Positions 1 to 9,601 are shown, counted from the first letter of the stretch. The stretch is DNA of 64,000 nucleotides from Sphingomonadales bacterium Ga0077559 (GCA_001464315.1 LNFK01000034.1:40428-104427), one strand, 5' to 3'. Notes: generated by a model from the letters alone, not told the origin. Made by a program: numbers and translations.

Positions 1-1548
1 CCTGCCGGTCTGCAATTACGCTGGAGCCGTGGGTGGTCGCTGACGGCGCGGATACTTGCAGTCAACCTGTTCGTACTAGCGCTGCTCGGTGCGGGCTTGT
101 TTTTTCTCGACAGTTACCGTGTGAGGCTGATTGCCGAACGCGAACTGGCCGCCCGGTCGCAAGCTGAATTGCTGGCGACTAGCCTGCCGTTAGTGGATGC
201 AGATCGACGTGATGAATATATTGTAGCCTTCGGACGCCAGCTTCAATCGCGGATCCGGATTTATGACGATGATGGACGCAAGCTCATGGATAGCTTTGAC
301 ATCGCCGCTCCTACCTATCAATTTCGCGATCCCACCAAGGAACCGTGGCGCAAGGTTGCGGCGCGCGCTATCGACCGCGTTGTGGACTTCATGGTGGGGG
401 CCCGCGCGCTTTACCTTTTTGTTGAGCCTGAAAGAGATACCGCGTCGGCTTGGAAAGAAATTTCCGAAGCGAAGCCCGGTAAACCAGTTTCCAAGACACG
501 ATTTGCCCCGGATTTGACGCATGTCATCAGTGCAGCATCCAGTTCGCCAAATCGCGAGTTTTCGGTGCTGACTACTTCGAACGAGCGCGACATCCGGGTG
601 TTTGTGCGAGCCGAGCGGTTCGACATTGCCATGTTTGTTCTACTGTCCTTGTTTGTCGGAATATTGCTGTCGGTTTTTCTGGCAAGAACCATCGTCAAGC
701 CATTGCGCCATCTCGCCCGTGCTGCGGTCAAAGTACGCCTGGGGCGCGCACAAGAAGTCACGGTGCCGCGCCTGCCATCGAGGCGTGACGAAATCGGGAT
801 GCTCGCCCGCGCGTTATCCGACATGAGTATCGCGCTTCGCCAGAGGATCGACGCGACCGAAGCGTTTGCCGCCGACGTCGCCCATGAAATCAAAAACCCG
901 CTGGCTTCACTACGCTCGGCGCTTGATGGGGCCGAAAGCGTCAAGGATCCGGCGCTTCGCGCGCAATTGATGGACGTCGCCAAAGCAGATGTGCAGCGTA
1001 TGGACCGGTTGATCAGCGATATTTCGGACGCCAGCCGGGTCGACTCACAACTGGCAAAGGCGAAGTTCGAATCCATCGATCTTGGCGACATGATCGAACA
1101 ATTGCTGCAAGCACGCGAAAGCCGTTCCGCCGATGGCGATGTCCGGATTGCCTTTGCCAGGCCGCGCAGAGGTATCGCAACGGTGATGGGTGAGGATGTC
1201 CGGTTAGAGCGCATGCTAACGAACCTTATCGATAATGCTGTTTCGTTTTCGCCGCCCGGCGCAGTCGTGGAGATTTCAGCGACACTCGCCGATGATGAGG
1301 TCATTGTCCGCATCAGCGACGAAGGACCAGGCGTCCCCGAACAAGATCGCGAGGCCATTTTCCGCCGCTTTCACAGCGAGCGCCCCGATGTCGAAGATTT
1401 TGGCCAGCATAGCGGTTTGGGCCTGGCAATCGCGCGCACCATCGTTGAGGGTCATCATGGTCGGATCGCGGTTCGGGACCGGGTCGATGGTAAAGGCGGC
1501 GCGTGCTTTGAAATCGCCTTGCCCTGCTCTGCCGCGTCGAGCCAATGA
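1..1548 (+). CDS. chvG: Sensor histidine kinase ChvG (5' end outside window)
   Basis: Membrane sensor kinase of the ChvG/ChvI type, which controls envelope, acid and host-related responses in alphaproteobacteria. The frame is open from base 1, so the TTG at 97 in the ORF track is internal and the true start lies upstream. A first membrane segment (RILAVNLFVLALLGAGLFF) is followed by a periplasmic region, a second membrane segment (MFVLLSLFVGILLSVFLA), HAMP, the phospho-acceptor box VAHEIKNPLASLRSALD, and a HATPase with N box NLIDNAVSFSPPG, G1 DEGPGVP and G2 GLGLAIA. The stop overlaps the hprK start (ATGA), and the order chvG-hprK-rapZ-EIIA-HPr is the usual alphaproteobacterial arrangement. 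The response regulator would be expected just upstream, outside the window. Confidence 0.93.
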   Translation, partial: PAGLQLRWSRGWSLTARILAVNLFVLALLGAGLFFLDSYRVRLIAERELAARSQAELLATSLPLVDADRRDEYIVAFGRQLQSRIRIYDDDGRKLMDSFDIAAPTYQFRDPTKEPWRKVAARAIDRVVDFMVGARALYLFVEPERDTASAWKEISEAKPGKPVSKTRFAPDLTHVISAASSSPNREFSVLTTSNERDIRVFVRAERFDIAMFVLLSLFVGILLSVFLARTIVKPLRHLARAAVKVRLGRAQEVTVPRLPSRRDEIGMLARALSDMSIALRQRIDATEAFAADVAHEIKNPLASLRSALDGAESVKDPALRAQLMDVAKADVQRMDRLISDISDASRVDSQLAKAKFESIDLGDMIEQLLQARESRSADGDVRIAFARPRRGIATVMGEDVRLERMLTNLIDNAVSFSPPGAVVEISATLADDEVIVRISDEGPGVPEQDREAIFRRFHSERPDVEDFGQHSGLGLAIARTIVEGHHGRIAVRDRVDGKGGACFEIALPCSAASSQ

Positions 1549-2021
1549 GTACAGTGATGCTTCATGCAACTGCGGTGGCGATTGACGGCAATGGTGTCCT
1601 GATTAGTGGGCCGTCGGGGTCGGGAAAATCGGACTTGGCGCTGCGCTTGATTGATCGCGGTGCAAAGTTGGTAAGCGATGACGCCGTCGCCGTTTTTATC
1701 GATCAGGATATGCCCGTTTTGTCCGCCGCTCCGAATATCGAAACGCTACTGGAAATTCGCGGTATTGGCATCCAAACGGTCCCATTTATCGTGTCGGCGC
1801 CGCTACGCCTCGTTGTCGAGTTGACTGAAAAGATTGACAGAATGCCGGCGCGACACACAGATTCTGTAATTGCGGGCTTTAATGTTCCTTCCACAAATCT
1901 TGCGCCATTTGAAACAAGCGCCGCGATCAAACTTGAATATGCTCTGCGTTCCGTCGTTGACGCAGACCGGTGGCCAATGGCACGGTCCGAAATCGCAACG
2001 CCTGAAAGTAACAAAATTTGA
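1545..2021 (+). CDS. hprK: Short HPr kinase/phosphorylase
   Basis: Phosphorylates HPr on its regulatory serine and can remove the phosphate. At 158 residues it is only the catalytic C-terminal half of the Firmicutes enzyme of about 310 residues, which is normal for alphaproteobacteria. The Walker A loop GPSGSGKS is near residue 21, VSDDAV follows near 43, and the family signature EIRGIGI is near residue 69. The ATG overlaps the chvG stop by four bases, suggesting translational coupling. Its substrate HPr is encoded four genes further on, and the HPr serine is present, so the regulatory circuit looks complete. Confidence 0.93.
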   Translation: MSTVMLHATAVAIDGNGVLISGPSGSGKSDLALRLIDRGAKLVSDDAVAVFIDQDMPVLSAAPNIETLLEIRGIGIQTVPFIVSAPLRLVVELTEKIDRMPARHTDSVIAGFNVPSTNLAPFETSAAIKLEYALRSVVDADRWPMARSEIATPESNKI

Positions 2022-2998
2022 CTCGTAAGACCTCCAGCAAGCGACAAACGATATTGCTGGTGACCGGACTGTCCGGCGCCGGTAAGTCAACCGTGCTCAA
2101 AACGCTCGAAGATTTAGGCTGGGAGGCTGTCGACAATTTTCCAATCCGCCTCGCCGGACCGTTGCTCGACATTCCGGGCGGCAGTGGCAGGTCTGGACCT
2201 TTGATTCCCCTCGCGCTTGGCTTCGACTCTCGCACACGTGGGTTCAAGGTAGAACAACTCATCAAACAGATAAAATCGCTTCAGAAAAATCCAGACCTCA
2301 ACATTCTCACATTATTTCTGGACTGCGCCGGCACCGAAATCGAACGTCGCTATTCCGAAACGCGCAGGCGTCATCCGATGGCGCAAGACCGGCCAGCCAT
2401 CGACGGAATTGCGCTTGAGCGAATGATGATGGAGCCGCTACGCCGCTGGGCAGAAACCGTCATTGATACCAGCAAATTATCCGCGCATGAACTGCAAACC
2501 GATATCCGCGAACGCTTCAGCAGTGAGACATCTACACATTCGACGATCAGCATTACCAGCTTTGGCTATTCACGCGGCGTCCCGTATAATGCCGATTTGG
2601 TTTTTGACTTACGCTTTTTGCGCAATCCGCACTGGGACAATATACTGCGCCCGTTGACCGGACTGGACCCTAAAGTTTCGGCTTATGTCGAAAGTGATGC
2701 AAAATATCCTGAAGCGATGGAAAAGATTAGGAGCCTCCTCTTGTTTCTTTTGCCGCTCTATGACGGGCAGGGAAAAGCCTATGTCAACATCGCCTTCGGC
2801 TGCACCGGCGGACGTCATCGGTCGGTGCATGTTGCCGAACAATTTGGAAAATGGTTACGCGAAGAAGGATTTTCCCCGACCATCGCCCATCGCGATTTGA
2901 CGTCAAGACCGATTGACGCGCTTGAAGGGCCTGCTAACGGCGCGGACCAGCCTGCAATAAACGGGCGCACCAAAAAGCGGGGTAGCGAACTTATATGA
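2018..2998 (+). CDS. rapZ: RapZ family nucleotide-binding protein
   Basis: Member of the RapZ/YvcJ family (UPF0042). In E. coli RapZ presents small RNAs to RNase E and controls amino-sugar synthesis; the target in alphaproteobacteria is not settled. The Walker A motif GLSGAGKS sits near residue 18, and the conserved C-terminal segment FGCTGGRHRSV is present near residue 260. The length of 326 is somewhat above the usual 285-300 because of a charged tail. The start is a TTG overlapping the hprK stop (TTGA), which is unusual but supported by the tight operon spacing and by homology beginning at once. Confidence 0.92.
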   Translation: MTRKTSSKRQTILLVTGLSGAGKSTVLKTLEDLGWEAVDNFPIRLAGPLLDIPGGSGRSGPLIPLALGFDSRTRGFKVEQLIKQIKSLQKNPDLNILTLFLDCAGTEIERRYSETRRRHPMAQDRPAIDGIALERMMMEPLRRWAETVIDTSKLSAHELQTDIRERFSSETSTHSTISITSFGYSRGVPYNADLVFDLRFLRNPHWDNILRPLTGLDPKVSAYVESDAKYPEAMEKIRSLLLFLLPLYDGQGKAYVNIAFGCTGGRHRSVHVAEQFGKWLREEGFSPTIAHRDLTSRPIDALEGPANGADQPAINGRTKKRGSELI

Positions 2999-3399
2999 TC
3001 GGACTGATTTTGGTCACGCACGGCCGGCTGGCAGAGGAATTCCTCGTCGCGCTGGAACATGTGGTCGGCCCGCAACAACAGATAGCGACTATTTGCATCG
3101 GACCGCATGATGATATGGAAAGCCGCCGCAAAGAAATTGCCGCGGCGATCAAACAGGTCGAGACGGGATCAGGCACCATCATTTTGACCGACCTGTTCGG
3201 CGGAACGCCGTCAAACCTGTCGATTTCACTGCTCGACACAGGCAAGGTCGAAGTTATCGCCGGGGTAAACCTGCCGATGCTGATCCGCCTCGACAGTGCC
3301 CGGAAAAATCTGGGCGTGACTGATGCGGTTGCTGCTGCACGCGAAGCAGGCCGGAAATATATCAGCGTCGCCTCCGAAGTGCTGGAAGCGTCGAAATGA
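2995..3399 (+). CDS. PTS EIIA component, mannose family (regulatory)
   Basis: Small cytoplasmic PTS protein that accepts phosphate from HPr. The active-site histidine lies in the N-terminal ILVTHGRLAEEFL, and the family segment LTDLFGGTPSN is near residue 65. Its 134 residues correspond to a lone IIA domain. No EIIB, EIIC or EIID sugar transporter lies nearby, so it probably has a signalling role, as proposed for the alphaproteobacterial PTS-Ntr. The start overlaps the rapZ stop and the stop overlaps the HPr start. Confidence 0.9.
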   Translation: MIGLILVTHGRLAEEFLVALEHVVGPQQQIATICIGPHDDMESRRKEIAAAIKQVETGSGTIILTDLFGGTPSNLSISLLDTGKVEVIAGVNLPMLIRLDSARKNLGVTDAVAAAREAGRKYISVASEVLEASK

Positions 3400-3674
3400 C
3401 GCGCATCAGCCGACAGGTCACGATTGTGAACCAGAAAGGCCTTCACGCACGCGCCAGCGCCAAGTTTGTCACCTTTGTCAGCCGCCTTCCCGAAGGGTTG
3501 AAAGTCGAAGTTGAAAAGGACGGGCATCTTGTCACTGGAACATCGATCATGGGCTTGATGATGCTTGGCGCAGCCAAAGGCAGCGAAATCACGGTGCATG
3601 TCGAAGGCGAGCAAGCCGATATGGCTTTGGAGAAGCTTGTCGGTCTAGTGGTCGACGGTTTCGGCGAAGACTGA
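3396..3674 (+). CDS. ptsH: Phosphocarrier protein HPr
   Basis: Phosphocarrier of the PTS. The catalytic histidine is in KGLHARASAKF (about residue 17), and the serine targeted by HPr kinase lies in TSIMGLMMLGAAKGS (about residue 49), so both phosphorylation sites are intact. The 92-residue length is typical of alphaproteobacterial HPr/NPr. It overlaps EIIA by four bases and the following methyltransferase by one base. The donor enzyme I (PtsP or PtsI) is not in this window. Confidence 0.93.
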   Translation: MTRISRQVTIVNQKGLHARASAKFVTFVSRLPEGLKVEVEKDGHLVTGTSIMGLMMLGAAKGSEITVHVEGEQADMALEKLVGLVVDGFGED

Positions 3675-4477
3675 TGCGCCGGGAAATCACCGGTTTTTCC
3701 AATCCACTGTTGAAAGAAGTCCGCAGCCTACGCGAAAAGAAACTGCGCAAGCGCGCGGGCCTGTTTCTCGCTGAGGGCTTGCGGATCATGACCGAGGCAC
3801 GCGAAGCCGGTTTCCTGCCTGAAATGCTGTTCCGGGTAAAAGACCGTGAAGTGCATGCGCTTGAAATTGCTCTGGAGAGTGACGTCCTTGCAGCAGGTGG
3901 CGACGTGATCGAAACCAGCGCGGAAATCATGGCTAAGCTCTCGGGGAAAGACAACGCGCAAGCCGTGGTTGGCGTCTATCGCGATCACGGTACTGAACTT
4001 GATGCTATCCAGCGAGAAAGCGCCCCGATCTGGCTGGTGGCACAGGCGATGCGCGACCCAGGCAATCTGGGCACGATGCTGCGTACTGGCGATGCCGTTG
4101 GCGCAGGCGGCCTGATCCTGCTTGATGATTGCACTGACCCTTTTTCGGTTGAGGCGGTTCGAGCCAGCATGGGGGCAATTTTTACACAGAAGGTCGTTCA
4201 ATGCCGCTGGGAAGAGTTCGTGGCATGGCTGCGCACCGGTCCTGGTCAGTTGGTTGGAACCAGTTTGCAGACGGAAACGGATTATCAATCCGCCAAATTT
4301 ACTTCACCCTGCTTCGTTCTGACGGGCAACGAAGCGCAAGGGTTACCGGAAGAATATGAGGCACAATGCGATCTGCTGGTCAAAATGCCGATGCGCGGCA
4401 AAGCCGACAGCTTGAACGCCGCTGTCGCGACTGCGGTTATGGCTTACGAGGTGCTAAACCAGTTTCGAAGAAACTAG
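3674..4477 (+). CDS. SpoU (TrmH) family RNA 2'-O-methyltransferase
   Basis: SPOUT-fold enzyme transferring methyl from SAM to a ribose 2'-OH, probably of 23S rRNA. An N-terminal substrate-binding domain is followed by the three SpoU motifs: MRDPGNLGTMLRTGDAVG near residue 121, FVLTGNEAQGLP near 213 and MRGKADSLNAAVATAVMAYE near 240. Its 267 residues match RlmB/YsgA-like proteins; the exact nucleotide target cannot be read from the sequence. The ATG shares one base with the HPr stop, so it is the last gene of the PTS operon. Confidence 0.88.
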   Translation: MRREITGFSNPLLKEVRSLREKKLRKRAGLFLAEGLRIMTEAREAGFLPEMLFRVKDREVHALEIALESDVLAAGGDVIETSAEIMAKLSGKDNAQAVVGVYRDHGTELDAIQRESAPIWLVAQAMRDPGNLGTMLRTGDAVGAGGLILLDDCTDPFSVEAVRASMGAIFTQKVVQCRWEEFVAWLRTGPGQLVGTSLQTETDYQSAKFTSPCFVLTGNEAQGLPEEYEAQCDLLVKMPMRGKADSLNAAVATAVMAYEVLNQFRRN

Positions 4478-4519
4478 TTTAGCGCTATAATTTTGACGCG
4501 TACGGTAGGAGTTGGCCAC

Positions 4520-5230
4520 ATGCGCAAGATCATAACATTAGGAATTACGAACGTTCTTCTGTTGACTGGATGTCAAACTACCACGCCAACCGCTCCCGAA
4601 CCCGATCTTTATTTTACTGCGCGCGGCAATGAACCCGGCTGGATCGTTCGCTTTGATGCCAAGAAGATCGCATTTGAAGGCGATTATGGCGAGACGAAAA
4701 TTACCGTGCCGAAGCCGCAAGGCCGTCCTTCGTTCAACGGCATGCGTTATATCACTGACCAGCTGACCGTCGACGTTACTCACGCGAGCTGCGCTGATGT
4801 TATGTCGGGACAGCGTTATGCCGAAACCGTGACGGTGCTTGCGAGCGGTAAGGAATACAGGGGTTGCGGCGGCCGACAATTACCACCGGAGTCGCTCAAT
4901 GACACTGATTGGACAGTCGTCATGACCGAACAGATGCCGATTGTGCCAAATGTGCCAAATGTGCCTACTTCACTTCGTTTTACAGGCGGACGAGTGAGCG
5001 GTAACGCTGGCTGCAACAATTTTACAGGCAGCTATACGGTCAAAGGTGGCACCATCAATTTTGGTCCAATTGCTGCGACAAAAATGGCATGTGGCCAAAA
5101 AGAGATGATGCAGGAAGCAAAGCTGCTTTCTGTGCTCAAAAGCAAAGTCAGTATGCGCTACACCGTAAACGGCGACCTCATCCTGACCAACGAAAGCGGA
5201 CAGCGAGCAACGTTCAGGCGGGTGATCTAG
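4520..5230 (+). CDS. META-domain lipoprotein (HslJ-like)
   Basis: Secreted lipoprotein with lipobox LLLTGC about 14 residues after the start. The middle part contains a segment like the DUF4923/COG3650 type of membrane protein (ARGNEPGWIVRFDAKKI), and the C-terminal part is a META/DUF306 domain with GNAGCNNFTGSYTV. The ATG at 4520 is preferred over the TTG at 4493 because it has a GGAG-type ribosome binding site and begins directly with the signal peptide. A short tandem repeat PNVPNVP, encoded by gtgccaaat repeats, lies in the linker. Its 3' end overlaps the convergent rmuC stop by four bases. Function unknown. Confidence 0.82.
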   Translation: MRKIITLGITNVLLLTGCQTTTPTAPEPDLYFTARGNEPGWIVRFDAKKIAFEGDYGETKITVPKPQGRPSFNGMRYITDQLTVDVTHASCADVMSGQRYAETVTVLASGKEYRGCGGRQLPPESLNDTDWTVVMTEQMPIVPNVPNVPTSLRFTGGRVSGNAGCNNFTGSYTVKGGTINFGPIAATKMACGQKEMMQEAKLLSVLKSKVSMRYTVNGDLILTNESGQRATFRRVI

Positions 5231-6567
5231 GCAGCATCCTCGTCGCGTTGACCATCAAGCATCGGCGCTTCCATCGATTCCCCATATCGCGGTAGGGCTT
5301 CAACAACAGGCACATCTTCCAGTTCCCGCGAACCGGTTTCGACATTGAGCGCAGCGAATTTCCTACCCGTCGAAACCACGTTTCGTTCGAAGCTGCCGAC
5401 GAACTTATTGTAATTATTAACTGCCGACGACAGCCCGCTGCCGACTGATTTTAGATGCTGCGCAGCGACAGCTATCCGGTCATACATTTCCTTGCCCAAT
5501 TGGCCGATTTGTTTTGCTTCGCGCGCCAGTCCTTCCTGCCGCCATACGCTCGCGACAGTACGGGCAATCGCTACCAGATTGGTCGGCGTCGCCAACAAAA
5601 CCCGCTTTTCAAATGCGAAATCCCACAAGTCGGGCTGATGCTCTAATGCCGCCGCAAGGAAATGCTCGCCGGGCACAAACATAATCACATAATCAGGCGC
5701 TTCTTCGAATTGGTCCCAATAAGCCTTGCGCGACAATCCATCGATATGCGCGCGCATCGATGCTGTATGCCGTGCCATTGCCGCATCCCGCGGTAAATCG
5801 TCATCGGCATTAAACGCATCCTGATAATCATTTAGCGACACCTTGGCGTCGATCACCAGGCTGCGTCCGCCGGGGACTTTGAGGATCGCGTCCGGGCGCA
5901 GTCGTCCGTCTTCGGTCGAAACACTGGCTTCGGTGACAAAATCAACGTGCTCGGACAGGCCACAACTTTCGAGCACATTTTTAAGCTGCTGTTCGCCCCA
6001 CCGACCGCGTGCTTTCGGCGCGTTACGCAGACTGTTCACCAGGCGCGCCGCCTCTTCTCTAACCTGCTGCTGCCCTGCTTTCATTTCGCCGATCAGTCCT
6101 TGCAAGTTACCATAGGCTTCGACACGTTCCTTCTCGATCTTTCCAACCTGATCCTCATACGCTTTCAGACGTTCGCCAACCGGCGCGAGTAAATGCTTCA
6201 AGCGCTCCTCATTCTTTTCGCCTGCCTGATGGAAACGCTCGTCGGCACGCTGCAAAAAAGCGGCCTGCGCTTCGCCCAGCAGCTTTTGTCCGATCTCGCC
6301 AAACTGCGCTGACAGTAGTTCCTTGGCTTCACCAAGCGCCGCCTTCTGTTCCTCGAACGACCTTTCGCGTTCATCGAGCGACGTTTCGACTTGCGCGAGT
6401 TTTAACCGGGCCTCATCGCGCTCCGCCGTTACACCATTTAGCGAAAGCCGAAGGCTGGAAACAGTTTCCGCGCCAGCCGCGACATTTTTTTCACCAAGAA
6501 ACCAACCAACGGCCAGCCCGAGCAAAAGTGCGACAACGACGGCAATGACGACTATTAGCGGTTCCAC
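5227..6567 (-). CDS. rmuC: DNA recombination protein RmuC
   Basis: Predicted nuclease-related protein that limits DNA inversions in E. coli. An N-terminal membrane anchor (LIVVIAVVVALLLGLAVGWFLG) and a long coiled coil (residues about 35-170) precede the conserved core with ARGRWGEQQLKNVLE, VIDAKVSLNDY and YVIMFVPGEHFLAAAL. The 446-residue length is usual. A LexA-type box lies 19 bases upstream of the ATG (see separate entry), suggesting DNA-damage control. Confidence 0.93.
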   Translation of the reverse strand: MEPLIVVIAVVVALLLGLAVGWFLGEKNVAAGAETVSSLRLSLNGVTAERDEARLKLAQVETSLDERERSFEEQKAALGEAKELLSAQFGEIGQKLLGEAQAAFLQRADERFHQAGEKNEERLKHLLAPVGERLKAYEDQVGKIEKERVEAYGNLQGLIGEMKAGQQQVREEAARLVNSLRNAPKARGRWGEQQLKNVLESCGLSEHVDFVTEASVSTEDGRLRPDAILKVPGGRSLVIDAKVSLNDYQDAFNADDDLPRDAAMARHTASMRAHIDGLSRKAYWDQFEEAPDYVIMFVPGEHFLAAALEHQPDLWDFAFEKRVLLATPTNLVAIARTVASVWRQEGLAREAKQIGQLGKEMYDRIAVAAQHLKSVGSGLSSAVNNYNKFVGSFERNVVSTGRKFAALNVETGSRELEDVPVVEALPRYGESMEAPMLDGQRDEDAA

Positions 6568-6585
6568 CGCTTTTCTCCCGATTCA

Positions 6586-6600
6586 GAACGAATATAGAAC
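6586..6600 (-). promoter_or_regulatory. LexA (SOS) box upstream of rmuC
   Basis: On the minus strand the site reads GTTC-TATATTC-GTTC, an exact match to the alphaproteobacterial LexA motif GTTC-N7-GTTC. Its proximal edge is 19 bases upstream of the rmuC ATG, a position suited to repression. The match is seen directly; LexA binding is inferred. Confidence 0.7.
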
Positions 6601-6621
6601 ATAGCCCATGGCGGGCTGACG

Positions 6622-7413
6622 TCAAGGCGCTTGCACAACCTCACGCCGCGCGTGCTTGACTTTTGCATAGGCGATCATGCTAAGTGGCAAAAGCCCGGCA
6701 TAAACCACGCTTGCGGCGATCAATGCGACCCAGGGCGCGGCAATCAGCACCGCACCGAACAAGCCAAAGCCAGCCAATGCGATAAAACGGAAACTCGGCC
6801 TAACTTTAATCGATGACCAGCTGAAGGTCGCGACGTTGGAAATCATTAGCACCGCGACGATCAACAGCCATGGTGCGACGATCCGGTAATCGCGCATCCA
6901 ATCAGCGCCGGTTTCAAACCATATCAGCATCGGCAGCAAAGCAAGCCCTGCCCCCGGCGGCGATGGCACGCCCGTATTAAAACCGGCCGATTTATGCGGT
7001 TGATGTTCGGTGTCGATCTGCGCATTGAAGCGCGCCAGACGAAGCGCGGCGCAGAGTACGAAAAATACCGATATCGTCCAGCCGAAACGTGGCATGTCCT
7101 GCATCACCCAAATGTAGATGACCAGCGCCGGTGTCGCACCAAAGGCGATAACGTCTGACAGCGAGTCAAGCTCGGCACCAAAGCGGCTCTCGCCCTTTAA
7201 CAGCCGAGCGATCCGGCCATCGAGCGCATCGAGCACGCCAGCTACCACAATGGCGGCAACCGCGTTTTCCCATTTGCCCTGAAGAGCGAACCATGCACCC
7301 GATAGCCCAGTGCATAATGCAAGCGCCGTCACCGCATTGGGTGCCAGCGCGCGCAAAGAAATTCCGGGTCGGGAGCTGGGCTGTTCCACTATTGCAGACT
7401 CATCAGTGCGCAA
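6622..7413 (-). CDS. pssA: CDP-diacylglycerol-serine O-phosphatidyltransferase
   Basis: Makes phosphatidylserine from CDP-diacylglycerol and serine at the inner membrane. The CDP-alcohol phosphatidyltransferase signature, D-G-x2-A-R-x8-G-x3-D-x3-D, is present as [23 protein letters not shown] (quoted here in outline; core DGRIARLL and GAELDSLSD). About eight hydrophobic segments follow. The start is TTG at 7413, overlapping the end of psd by 11 bases; a GTG eight codons later is an alternative. The neighbouring decarboxylase gives the two-step route to phosphatidylethanolamine. Confidence 0.93.
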   Translation of the reverse strand: MRTDESAIVEQPSSRPGISLRALAPNAVTALALCTGLSGAWFALQGKWENAVAAIVVAGVLDALDGRIARLLKGESRFGAELDSLSDVIAFGATPALVIYIWVMQDMPRFGWTISVFFVLCAALRLARFNAQIDTEHQPHKSAGFNTGVPSPPGAGLALLPMLIWFETGADWMRDYRIVAPWLLIVAVLMISNVATFSWSSIKVRPSFRFIALAGFGLFGAVLIAAPWVALIAASVVYAGLLPLSMIAYAKVKHARREVVQAP

Positions 7414-8137
7414 TGGCGATCAGATCTTGGTCAACGCCCAACTCGGCGATGACCGTCTCACCTGCTACGCACCGCTGGCCCTTGATAACCTGCGACGACG
7501 TACCTTGCGGCAAATACACATCGACGCGGCTGCCGAAGCGAATGAGGCCTATGCGCTGGCCATTGGCGACACTGTCGCCTTCTTTAACGAAAGCAACGAT
7601 GCGGCGCGCCACCAGCCCGGCGATCTGCGTAAAACCAATTCGCACACCGTCAGAGCGTTCGACAAGGAAATGCTGCCGCTCATTTTCTTCGCTGGCCTTA
7701 TCCAGGTCAGCGTTCAGAAACTTTCCGGCGATATACACGACGCGTTTGATCGTGCCGCGAATAGGCGTGCGATTTATATGCACATCGAACACGCTCATAA
7801 AAATGGAAACGCGCGTCAGCGGCTGGTCACCCAGACCATCGGGTCCACGCAATTCGGTAGGCGGCGGCACTTTTTCGATCAGCGTCACAAGACCGTCGGC
7901 AGGGGCCACCACAAACCGGTCATCGGTCGGCGTTGCACGCGCTGGGTCGCGGAAAAACGCGAGTGTCCATGCCGTAACCGCCAGCATCGGCCATGCCAGC
8001 GTCTCCCACGCCATAAACGCGAAGAAGATGGTTATCCCGCCCGCAATCAGGCCAAATTTTCGGCCTTCAGGATGAATAGGAGGAAACGACCATTTTGCGA
8101 CCCCGGTTCCCCGGTTTGTGAGTTCTTGTCTGCTCAT
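7403..8137 (-). CDS. psd: Phosphatidylserine decarboxylase proenzyme
   Basis: Pyruvoyl-dependent enzyme converting phosphatidylserine to phosphatidylethanolamine. It is the short archaeal/alphaproteobacterial type (244 residues). Self-cleavage is expected at the Gly-Ser of [11 protein letters not shown] near residue 207, which would leave a small alpha chain carrying the pyruvoyl group. An N-terminal hydrophobic hairpin ([25 protein letters not shown]) anchors it to the membrane. The segment [13 protein letters not shown] is characteristic. It is the first gene of the psd-pssA operon. Confidence 0.94.
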   Translation of the reverse strand: MSRQELTNRGTGVAKWSFPPIHPEGRKFGLIAGGITIFFAFMAWETLAWPMLAVTAWTLAFFRDPARATPTDDRFVVAPADGLVTLIEKVPPPTELRGPDGLGDQPLTRVSIFMSVFDVHINRTPIRGTIKRVVYIAGKFLNADLDKASEENERQHFLVERSDGVRIGFTQIAGLVARRIVAFVKEGDSVANGQRIGLIRFGSRVDVYLPQGTSSQVIKGQRCVAGETVIAELGVDQDLIAIAH

Positions 8138-8279
8138 CCTGCCTAACTAGGCGGTGAAGCGAGATGTTACAACCGATAGATGGCCTTTTTGGCGCTATCG
8201 GCGAAGGTTGAACATATGACAGACTTTGCTATGGCTCGCCGCAACAAACCCTACTCCCTATTGGAAAGCGCTTCCTGAC

Positions 8280-9500
8280 ATGGCTAAAATCAAGGTGAAG
8301 AATCCCGTCGTCGAGCTTGATGGCGACGAAATGACCCGCATCATTTGGGAATGGATTCGTGAGCGGCTTATTCTGCCGTATCTTGATATCGACCTGAAAT
8401 ATTACGACCTTGGCATGGAATATCGCGACCAGACCGACGACCGCGTTACGGTCGAATCGGCCAATGCGATCCGCGAACATGGCGTCGGCGTAAAATGCGC
8501 GACCATCACCCCGGATGAAGCGCGGGTCGAAGAATTTGGCCTGAAGAAAATGTGGAAATCGCCCAATGGCACCATCCGCAACATCCTCGGCGGCGTGGTT
8601 TTCCGCGAGCCAATCGTTATCCAGAACGTGCCGCGCCTGATCCCGGGCTGGACCGATCCGATCGTTATTGGACGCCATGCATTTGGCGATCAGTATCGCG
8701 CCACCGATTTTCTTGTCCCAGGCCCTGGTACGCTGCGCCTCGTATGGAATGGCGATAATGGTCAAGTAATCGACGAAGAGGTGTTCCGCTATCCTTCACC
8801 GGGTGTTGCGCTCGCAATGTACAATCTCGACGACTCCATACGTGATTTTGCGCGCGCCTCATTAAACTACGGCGTTACCCGCGAATGGCCGGTCTATCTG
8901 TCTACCAAGAACACGATCCTTAAATATTACGATGGCCGCTTCAAAGACTTGTTCCAAGAAGTTTTTGAAACCGAATTTGAAGCCAAGTTCAAGGAACTTG
9001 GCATCGTCTACGAACATCGCCTGATCGACGACATGGTCGCATCGGCGCTCAAATGGTCGGGCAAGTTCATCTGGGCTTGCAAGAATTACGATGGCGATGT
9101 GCAATCGGACCAAGTTGCGCAAGGCTTCGGCTCATTGGGCTTGATGACCTCGATCCTGATGACGCCAGATGGCAAAACCGTCGAAGCAGAAGCTGCGCAT
9201 GGCACTGTCACCCGCCACTTCCGCCAGCATCAGCAGGGTAAAGCCACATCGACCAATCCGATTGCATCGATCTTTGCATGGACCGGGGGCCTCAAATTCC
9301 GTGGGAAATTCGATGAGACGCCCGACGTTACGCGCTTTGCCGAAACGCTTGAAGAAGTCTGCATCCAGACTGTTGAAGATGGTCATATGACCAAAGATCT
9401 TGCGATTCTCATCGGCCCCGATCAGGCGTGGATGACCACAGAGCAGTTTTTCGAGCAGGTCCGGGTCAATCTTGAAACCAAAATGGGCAGCTGGCAGTAA
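8280..9500 (+). CDS. icd: NADP-dependent isocitrate dehydrogenase
   Basis: TCA-cycle enzyme oxidising isocitrate to 2-oxoglutarate. It is of the homodimeric, eukaryote-like type II family: [20 protein letters not shown] at the start, then [19 protein letters not shown], and the metal-binding region [24 protein letters not shown]. The ATG at 8280 gives the normal length of 406; the upstream start at 8226 in the track adds an unconserved extension. A strong intrinsic terminator follows, so it appears to be monocistronic. Confidence 0.96.
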   Translation: MAKIKVKNPVVELDGDEMTRIIWEWIRERLILPYLDIDLKYYDLGMEYRDQTDDRVTVESANAIREHGVGVKCATITPDEARVEEFGLKKMWKSPNGTIRNILGGVVFREPIVIQNVPRLIPGWTDPIVIGRHAFGDQYRATDFLVPGPGTLRLVWNGDNGQVIDEEVFRYPSPGVALAMYNLDDSIRDFARASLNYGVTREWPVYLSTKNTILKYYDGRFKDLFQEVFETEFEAKFKELGIVYEHRLIDDMVASALKWSGKFIWACKNYDGDVQSDQVAQGFGSLGLMTSILMTPDGKTVEAEAAHGTVTRHFRQHQQGKATSTNPIASIFAWTGGLKFRGKFDETPDVTRFAETLEEVCIQTVEDGHMTKDLAILIGPDQAWMTTEQFFEQVRVNLETKMGSWQ

Positions 9501-9525
9501 ATTCTGCGGCTACAATCCAAATATG

Positions 9526-9555
9526 AGCGCGGACAGCAATGTCCGCGCTTTTTTT
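9526..9555 (+). terminator. Intrinsic terminator after icd
   Basis: Nine-base stem AGCGCGGAC/GTCCGCGCT with loop AGCAAT, followed by a run of T. It begins 25 bases after the icd stop. Confidence 0.9.
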
Positions 9556-9601
9556 GTGCCTGCCCTTCCCTTTGTATCTCGCATGTGCGTAATAAAGCCT
9601 C

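Noticed and set aside
411-1358. 315-residue minus-strand ORF
   Set aside because: Antisense to chvG; Ser/Arg-rich shadow with no homology pattern.
7310-8146. 278-residue plus-strand ORF
   Set aside because: Antisense to psd and the start of pssA, both clearly real.
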